A stretch of 18,536 nucleotides of DNA from the NCBI GenBank assembly GCA_947472655.1, contig CANJCG010000015.1, forward strand, positions 1 to 18,536, in the 5' to 3' direction. The position numbers were made by a program, and so were the translations under genes. Each line of letters starts with the position of its first letter. Positions within the stretch are counted from its first letter, which is position 1. Under the pieces are notes generated by a model. That model did not search any database, was not told the origin of the DNA, and worked only from the letters and a program-made list of their open reading frames with translations. Positions 14,749 to 18,536 of the stretch are shown in pieces. Origin of the DNA: Actinomycetota bacterium. Lineage in GTDB: Bacteria > Actinomycetota > Actinomycetes > S36-B12.

Positions 14749-15105
14749 TTACCGGGTACGGCGACGAAGCCAGTGACCCTTCAAAACCTTCTCAGCTTCA
14801 TATAGGCCCCTAATGTGGCCTTGGGCCCGCTCATGCTCTTTGCTCTCTGGATATCGCTCGAAGAGGTCAGACAGTTGTTCCCTGATACCCCGAATCTTGT
14901 CCGAGGCAACCCGGCGCTCGTCATCGCGCACGACCTTGAGCAGCTCACATAAGCAGATCGCTGAATCAGATTGCATCCTTGGACAAAAATCATCATGGAC
15001 GAAAAAAGCAGGGTTCGCTGCCCCACAGACTGCGCAATTCAAAGCCAATTGGGCCTGCTCGTCCCAAGCAACCTCACAGACTTGGCAGACCTTAACTAAT
15101 TGCAT
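14749..15105 (-). CDS. Small zinc-ribbon protein of unknown function inside a tRNA group
   Basis: I do not recognise a named family. The 118-residue product has an N-terminal four-cysteine knuckle, Cys7/Cys10 (KVCQVCEVAWD) and Cys24/Cys27 (LNCAVCGAA), that should bind zinc. Further cysteines follow at 41, 51 and 53. The C-terminal half is helical and highly charged (VVRDDERRVASDKIRGIREQL ... LKGHWLRRRTR), ending in a basic tail that could contact nucleic acid. The frame extends to a GTG at 15159, but ATG 15105 is preferred: it begins just before the knuckle, and TATCGT lies exactly 6 nt upstream, consistent with a leaderless mRNA. It sits opposite to and between tRNA-Cys and tRNA-Val. A role in nucleic-acid binding is inference only. 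Confidence 0.65.
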   Translation of the reverse strand: MQLVKVCQVCEVAWDEQAQLALNCAVCGAANPAFFVHDDFCPRMQSDSAICLCELLKVVRDDERRVASDKIRGIREQLSDLFERYPESKEHERAQGHIRGLYEAEKVLKGHWLRRRTR

Positions 15106-15111
15106 AGGTCG

Positions 15112-15117
15112 ACGATA
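15112..15117 (-). promoter_or_regulatory. -10 box for leaderless zinc-ribbon gene
   Basis: On the minus strand TATCGT is followed by six bases (CGACCT) and then the ATG at 15105. There is no Shine-Dalgarno sequence. It matches the TANNNT-N6-start arrangement seen at 7200-7205 and 17143-17148. No clear -35 is present. Confidence 0.45.
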
Positions 15118-15123
15118 GCCGCC

Positions 15124-15153
15124 TTCGCAGAAAGCGCTACGGCAATGTAGTGT
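15124..15153 (+). promoter_or_regulatory. Promoter of tRNA-Val(GAC)
   Basis: TTCGCA (15124-15129), an 18-nt spacer and TAGTGT (15148-15153) lie 9 nt before the tRNA 5' end. It is nearly identical in hexamers and spacing to the tRNA-Gly promoter at 14504-14533. It lets tRNA-Val be transcribed on its own, downstream of the opposite-strand gene. Confidence 0.6.
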
Positions 15154-15162
15154 TTGCACCCA

Positions 15163-15236
15163 GGTCGATTAGCGCAGTTGGTTAGCGCGCTTCCTTGACA
15201 TGGAAGAGGTCAGGGGTTCGAATCCCTTATCGACCA
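15163..15236 (+). tRNA. tRNA-Val (anticodon GAC)
   Basis: Complete 74-nt cloverleaf. The acceptor stem is GGTCGAT/ATCGACC, the D arm GCGC...GCGC and the anticodon stem CTTCC/GGAAG with loop TTGACAT (anticodon GAC). The T arm is AGGGG-TTCGAAT-CCCTT. CCA is not encoded. Its acceptor stem is identical to that of tRNA-Val(CAC) at 10867-10938. A strong terminator follows directly. Confidence 0.97.
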
Positions 15237-15240
15237 CAAC

Positions 15241-15277
15241 GAAAGCCGCTGCCTCTCGCAGCGGCTTTCTCTTTTTT
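15241..15277 (+). terminator. Intrinsic terminator after tRNA-Val(GAC)
   Basis: GAAAGCCGCTGC (15241-15252) pairs perfectly with GCAGCGGCTTTC (15258-15269) around a CTCTC loop, followed by TCTTTTTT. This is a textbook Rho-independent terminator starting 5 nt after the tRNA. Confidence 0.95.
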
Positions 15278-15370
15278 GGTTTCAGTAACGGTTCACAATC
15301 ACGATACTTCACCTGTCTGGATTCCTCGAAGCCTAAGACAGTCCATAGACAGGTATGCAACGATGCCGTC

Positions 15371-16000
15371 GTGGATTCATCACCCAGCAGAACTATTACT
15401 GGCAGATCACTCGATCGGGTGATCAATTTTTCCGATGCTGTCGTGGCTGTCGCCATCACGGTACTCGTATTACCAATCGTTGACATCGCGGGACCTACGC
15501 AAACACATTCCATGCTAGATGTGCTTTCTGACAATTCAGACCAGCTGATCGCTTTTGGCCTGACATTCTTAATTCTCTTTATCTTGTGGCAAGGCCACCA
15601 CCGCGTGTTTGAGAATTTTGTGGCCATAGACAACACGATTATGTGGGTCAATGCCGCGTGGCTGGCAACTGTCGCATTTCTCCCATGGCCCAGCAGACTT
15701 ATCGACGTAAGTGCTGACAACGTTGGGGCGGGCTGGCTCTACTGCCTTACCCTGTTTCTCAATGCGGTTTTACTGCATCTCATTTATCAACACGGACGCC
15801 GCCACCGTGAGTTCTTAACAAATTCTGATCTATGGACTTCTTGGGTTTCCATCAGCTTTGTGTTCGCTGTGGCTTTCGGCATCATGGTCATCGCGTCGAT
15901 TTTTGTGCCAGCAGTCGCACTCTGGTTGCTGTTCCTTTTGCTCCCACTGCGTTTTTTTGTCCAGCAACGAGGAAAACTTCCAACTTCAATGTCTCGCTGA
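15371..16000 (+). CDS. TMEM175-family (DUF1211) membrane protein, probable cation channel
   Basis: Bacterial TMEM175 relatives form tetrameric potassium-permeable channels. The 209-residue protein has the family signature at the start of the first span, RVINFSDAVVAVAIT (Arg16, Phe20-Ser21-Asp22), equivalent to the usual RxxxFSD. Six hydrophobic spans can be traced: VINFSDAVVAVAITVLVLPI, LIAFGLTFLILFILWQG, IMWVNAAWLATVAFLPW, GWLYCLTLFLNAVLLHLIY, SISFVFAVAFGIMVIASIF and PAVALWLLFLLLPLRFF. The frame is open back into tRNA-Val, but coding must begin after the terminator at 15277. GTG 15371 is the best in-frame start, with AACGAT 6 nt before it as a possible weak leaderless -10 and no convincing RBS. 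The start is therefore uncertain. It is convergent with the GlsB-type gene. Channel function is inferred from the family. Confidence 0.8.
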   Translation: MDSSPSRTITGRSLDRVINFSDAVVAVAITVLVLPIVDIAGPTQTHSMLDVLSDNSDQLIAFGLTFLILFILWQGHHRVFENFVAIDNTIMWVNAAWLATVAFLPWPSRLIDVSADNVGAGWLYCLTLFLNAVLLHLIYQHGRRHREFLTNSDLWTSWVSISFVFAVAFGIMVIASIFVPAVALWLLFLLLPLRFFVQQRGKLPTSMSR

Positions 16001-16025
16001 GGTGAAGTGTCTTGAAGGTTTTCAG

Positions 16026-16286
16026 TTAGGAAGAACTCTTACGAAAGAGTGAGGCTATGAGAGCAACTAATACGGTTGCTAGGACAACCTGAGTAATGAA
16101 GGTTAGCCAGAAACTATTGTCCCAGCCAAGTCCCACAGAAATCGCAAGGCCACCAGCTGCACCAACGATCCCGATGAAGATCGTTAACAAGCACCCAATT
16201 GGCTGCATGCTTGGCACCAGAATTCGCGCGATCAGGCCAATAACGATGCCTGCCGCAAGCCCACTGAGCAAACTTGAAATCTCCAT
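16026..16286 (-). CDS. GlsB/YeaQ/YmgE-type small membrane protein
   Basis: Member of the transglycosylase-associated/GlsB family, whose small three-span membrane proteins are often stress-related; no enzymatic activity is established. The 86-residue product shows the conserved glycine-rich pattern LLSGLAAGIVIGLIARILVPS, then GCLLTIFIGIVGAAGGLAI, then a third span WLTFITQVVLATVLVALIASLF, and a basic end RKSSS. ATG 16286 gives the family-like N-terminus. A TTG at 16298 would add four residues, and GGAGG lies only one base before the ATG, so the start is not certain. It is convergent with the TMEM175-like gene (25 nt between stops) and divergent from the reductase gene. Confidence 0.82.
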   Translation of the reverse strand: MEISSLLSGLAAGIVIGLIARILVPSMQPIGCLLTIFIGIVGAAGGLAISVGLGWDNSFWLTFITQVVLATVLVALIASLFRKSSS

Positions 16287-16405
16287 GCCTCCAGCCAACC
16301 ACTACGCGCCACACACGGGCAAGTCGAACAGCCAAATAGCGAAGGCCAAAACTCATCCTTGGCTCAACGTATGCGATCTGGTTTAAGACGTGGCACGATC
16401 AACCC

Positions 16406-17137
16406 ATGCAAAGAGTGGGCGGGCCCGTGATCCGGGAGGAACTCCCGGCAGATATCCCAACGCTGTATTCCTGGCCCAAGATTGCAACGAGCCATGAACG
16501 GCCCTGGGTTCGCTGCAATATGGTCATGAGTCTTGACGGGGCTATAGCCGGACCCGACGGTAAGTCAGCAAGTATTGGGTCGCCAATAGATAAGAAAGTA
16601 TTCTCAGCTGTCCGTAGAGACAGTGACGTGATTCTGGTTGGAGCGGGCACAGTACGGCAAGAGGGATACCGGCCAACTGTGGTTCCCATTGCGGTGGTGA
16701 CTAATCAACTTAATTTCAACGAGGGACTGCCCGTCTTTAATCAAGTTGGACCCATGTCACCCAAAAATTTGATCATCACTCACGATAATGCAATCAACGA
16801 TGCGCCCGATTGGCTCAAACGCGCTGTGTCGTTTATTCCCAGCGGAAAGTCCAGCGTCGACTTAAAACGTGCGGTGGCTGGCCTACATGCCCTAGGACTT
16901 GATCGCATCCATTGCGAAGGTGGCCCGCTGCTCTTGACAGCACTGATCAAAGCCCAGGTTCTCGACGAACTACTGCTCACAGTCACGCCGATTCTGGTTG
17001 GCGGCTCATCAACGTTGCTCACAAGCGCAATCGGAGAATGCCGCGGTGAGTTCACCCAAGTCCTCGTTGAAGACGGCACGCTGCTGTTGCGATTCATCCC
17101 CCAGTACCCAACGTCACCGGCTTTGACCGGCGAATAA
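16406..17137 (+). CDS. RibD C-terminal-domain reductase (pyrimidine reductase / DHFR-like)
   Basis: NADPH-dependent reductase of the RibD C-terminal/DHFR-like fold. Stand-alone actinobacterial members are annotated as pyrimidine reductases of riboflavin synthesis; the mycobacterial homologue Rv2671 has been reported to act as an alternative dihydrofolate reductase. The 243-residue protein has RPWVRCNMVMSLDGAIAGPDGKS (32-54), SDVILVGAGTVRQEGYRP (73-90, nucleotide binding), HCEGGPLLLTALI (169-181) and LLLTVTPILVGG (189-200). The deaminase half of RibD is absent. Start ATG 16406 has no RBS; CACGAT lies 6 nt upstream as a weak leaderless-type box. No riboflavin genes are adjacent, so riboflavin versus folate use is open. 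Confidence 0.85.
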   Translation: MQRVGGPVIREELPADIPTLYSWPKIATSHERPWVRCNMVMSLDGAIAGPDGKSASIGSPIDKKVFSAVRRDSDVILVGAGTVRQEGYRPTVVPIAVVTNQLNFNEGLPVFNQVGPMSPKNLIITHDNAINDAPDWLKRAVSFIPSGKSSVDLKRAVAGLHALGLDRIHCEGGPLLLTALIKAQVLDELLLTVTPILVGGSSTLLTSAIGECRGEFTQVLVEDGTLLLRFIPQYPTSPALTGE

Positions 17138-17142
17138 ACCGA

Positions 17143-17148
17143 TACGGT
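17143..17148 (+). promoter_or_regulatory. -10 box for leaderless small membrane protein gene
   Basis: TACGGT, then six bases (TCGGAT), then the ATG at 17155; no Shine-Dalgarno sequence. A TTGACC (17123-17128) lies 14 nt upstream, shorter than the usual spacing. It is also possible that the gene is simply read through from the reductase 17 nt upstream. Confidence 0.45.
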
Positions 17149-17154
17149 TCGGAT

Positions 17155-17448
17155 ATGGATATCGCTGTGGTCGTTCTTTGCACCTTTGCTGTTGTCCTGG
17201 CAGCTTTTGGTATCGCCTTTGTAGCAACAGGTCTCGTGAGTGAACGGGGTTATTGGTCACAGCGTGATCCGCAAGGTGATGCTCGTCAAGATGCTACAAA
17301 GCTTTCCACCATTATTCGTTCGGCCTTCACACTCTCGGTTGGCGAGGTTCGTGCTCCGCTGCGCCTTGCAGCAATTGGCGTTGTTCTAATGTACGTGGCC
17401 TTGGTCTTTGGTGTGGCTGCAATTCTTGTCGCTATATTCAATACGTAA
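17155..17448 (+). CDS. Two-pass membrane protein of unknown function
   Basis: Unrecognised 97-residue protein. It has a hydrophobic N-terminal span (about residues 3-27, IAVVVLCTFAVVLAAFGIAFVATGL), a polar loop rich in charged residues (SERGYWSQRDPQGDARQDATKL), and a second span near the C-terminus (about 71-95, LAAIGVVLMYVALVFGVAAILVAIF). The layout suggests a short hairpin with the central loop on one side of the membrane. It lies 17 nt after the reductase and 5 nt before the methyltransferase on the same strand, so it is probably co-transcribed with the latter. Start at 17155 lacks an RBS; a TACGGT box sits 6 nt upstream. Confidence 0.7.
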   Translation: MDIAVVVLCTFAVVLAAFGIAFVATGLVSERGYWSQRDPQGDARQDATKLSTIIRSAFTLSVGEVRAPLRLAAIGVVLMYVALVFGVAAILVAIFNT

Positions 17449-17453
17449 TTCTC

Positions 17454-18248
17454 ATGGCTGAATTGGATTACATCCATGGATACGGATCTGTAGAAGAGCA
17501 AAGGCTTCTCGATCAGGCTCGGATCCTTGCACCTGTCGTCATCGGACAGCTGAATTTCCCTGAGCATGCGAAAGTACTAGAAGTTGGCTGCGGGGTTGGC
17601 GCTGAGTTAGAACTTCTACTCGAGAATTTCCCGACGTTGTCACTCACCGGTATCGAGATAGGGCACAGTCACCTGCAAGCTGCCAAGAATCGGCTGCCCG
17701 ATCGTGTGACGCTGGTCCAAGGCGATGCCAAGTCACTCCCCTTCCCTGACCACACATTTGATACCGTGCTCACAATCTGGGTTCTTGAGCACGTTGATGA
17801 TCCAGAGCAAGTTATGCGCGAGGCACTGAGGGTGTTAAAACCCGATGGTCGCCTTATCTGTACTGAAGTTGACAATGCAACGATGCGCTTTTCAGGACAG
17901 TTTCCAATGATTCAATATTGGTGGCAGTTATTTAATGCACAGCAGGCGGAAGCTGGCGGTGATCCATTTATTGGACGCAAGCTCCTAGACCTCGCTCTGG
18001 GCCTATCAGCACGAGATATTGAAGCCACGACGATCAAACCCGTTTCGAGTATTGACAATCCTGCAAAAAGAATTGAATTTCTCGACTATCTCGAGGAACT
18101 TTTCATCTCGGGCGCGGAGCACTTACAACAGTCCGCCCTCATCACACCAGAAATGCTCAAGGAGCTGAAATCAGAGTTCACTAGAGCAAAAGCCGACCCA
18201 ACCGCACAATGCGAATATCATGGTGTTCGCCTGATCTGTTCGCCTTAA
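17454..18248 (+). CDS. Class I SAM-dependent methyltransferase
   Basis: Transfers a methyl group from S-adenosylmethionine to an unknown substrate. In the 264-residue protein motif I is VLEVGCGVGAE (41-51), the acidic residue after strand 2 is Glu68 in LTGIEIG, motif II-like QGDAKSLPFPDHTFD lies at 89-103, and WVLEHVDDPEQVMREALRVLKPDG gives the post-motif helix and KPDGRL turn. The C-terminal 110 residues are variable and should set substrate choice; candidates in this fold family include ubiquinone/menaquinone-type and small-molecule methyltransferases. It follows the two-pass membrane protein by 5 nt and has no own RBS, implying translational coupling or leaderless reading. Its stop is 9 nt from the convergent lipoprotein stop. 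Confidence 0.88.
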   Translation: MAELDYIHGYGSVEEQRLLDQARILAPVVIGQLNFPEHAKVLEVGCGVGAELELLLENFPTLSLTGIEIGHSHLQAAKNRLPDRVTLVQGDAKSLPFPDHTFDTVLTIWVLEHVDDPEQVMREALRVLKPDGRLICTEVDNATMRFSGQFPMIQYWWQLFNAQQAEAGGDPFIGRKLLDLALGLSARDIEATTIKPVSSIDNPAKRIEFLDYLEELFISGAEHLQQSALITPEMLKELKSEFTRAKADPTAQCEYHGVRLICSP

Positions 18249-18256
18249 CAAAGACT

Positions 18257-18536
18257 TTATTCGTGCGGAGTATCGCCTTCTCCTATAGGTGGACCTTGTG
18301 TGATTCCATCTGTAGGACAGTCTCCCAACCAAAACTTGCTCACTGGAGGCGGCGGTATTTCACCCGGGTGCGCAGTTAGCCAAGCGTCTGTTTCCGAAAG
18401 GAAGTCTGACAATGCAGCCTGTCCTCCTGCTACCGAGGTATCCCAACCACAAGTCACAACCTCAACAGCCTCTTTTGTTGGCGTGCTGACTTCACCACTG
18501 CATGCGGTTAGTGACAGTAGTCCTGCGAGCAATACC
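18257..18536 (-). CDS. Small lipoprotein, 5' end outside window
   Basis: Partial gene, open to the right edge. It has a hydrophobic signal segment LAGLLSLTACSG with a lipobox (LTAC), so the mature protein should start at the Cys and be attached by lipid to the outer face of the membrane. The remaining roughly 80 residues include VVTCGWDTS, a Pro-rich PGEIPPPPVSKFWLGDCP stretch and a final acidic tail; Cys in TCGW and GDCP could form a disulfide. A TTG at 18532 could start it, but the signal peptide would then lack the usual basic head, so the true start is probably beyond 18536. No named family recognised. Confidence 0.65.
   Translation of the reverse strand, partial: VLLAGLLSLTACSGEVSTPTKEAVEVVTCGWDTSVAGGQAALSDFLSETDAWLTAHPGEIPPPPVSKFWLGDCPTDGITQGPPIGEGDTPHE

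Noticed and set aside
14743..15162. Integrative element inserted at the tRNA-Cys or tRNA-Val gene
   Set aside because: No integrase, no direct repeat of a tRNA 3' end and only a single small gene in the interval.
15169..15720. 183-codon minus-strand open frame opposite the TMEM175-like gene
   Set aside because: It is antisense to a protein with a clear family signature and six membrane spans, runs through the terminator and tRNA, and has no RBS.
16035..16050. ACTCTT-ACGA-AAGAGT inverted repeat as a terminator between TMEM175-like and GlsB-type genes
   Set aside because: Only a 6-bp AT-rich stem, located inside the GlsB coding end and without a T-run; too weak to call.

Overview
The window reads as a chromosomal segment of a moderate-GC (roughly half G+C by eye) actinobacterium, possibly an uncultured aquatic lineage. 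The actinobacterial signals are the gene neighbourhood threonyl-tRNA synthetase / HIT phosphorylase / phosphatidylinositol-phosphate synthase / PIM acyltransferase / PimA mannosyltransferase / PdxS-PdxT / YebC / RuvC-RuvA-RuvB, a perfect actinobacterial-type LexA box in front of ruvC, a Gly-Cys-Val tRNA group, and several start codons that sit 6 nt behind a TANNNT box, as in leaderless actinobacterial mRNAs. The lineage is inferred from gene content only.

Left part (1-7193, all minus strand, transcribed right to left). The genes are, in transcription order: pgsA-like, PatA-like acyltransferase and PimA-like mannosyltransferase (first steps of phosphatidylinositol mannoside synthesis), a one-pass membrane protein, pdxS-pdxT (pyridoxal phosphate synthase), yebC, and ruvC-ruvA-ruvB (Holliday junction processing; ruvB runs off the left edge). 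Most joints are 4-nt ATGA/GTGA overlaps, so translation is probably coupled. The 114-nt gap before ruvC carries the LexA operator.

Middle (7274-10938). A plus-strand gene for a shortened, degenerate EF-G2-like GTPase lies between pgsA and the minus-strand pair HIT-thrS, splitting what is usually one block. A minus-strand tRNA-Val(CAC) lies just upstream of thrS.

Right of this (11067-14477) is a secreted Ig-like-domain protein preceded by a perfect palindrome. It is separated by an 18-bp-stem bidirectional terminator from the minus-strand pabB-pabC pair, which makes p-aminobenzoate for folate.

Next come tRNA-Gly(GCC), tRNA-Cys(GCA), an opposite-strand zinc-ribbon gene and tRNA-Val(GAC) with a classic terminator. 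The two tRNA units carry near-identical promoter-like boxes.

The right end (15371-18536) holds a TMEM175-family membrane protein, a GlsB/YeaQ-type small membrane protein, a RibD-C-type reductase, a two-pass membrane protein, a SAM methyltransferase, and a lipoprotein truncated by the window edge.

No insertion sequence, CRISPR array, phage module or toxin system was seen, and no gene-free stretch exceeds 300 bases. The most unusual items are the truncated EF-G2-like gene, the interrupted tRNA group, the LexA box and the run of leaderless-type starts. All are modest accessory or regulatory features, not a clear new multi-gene system.
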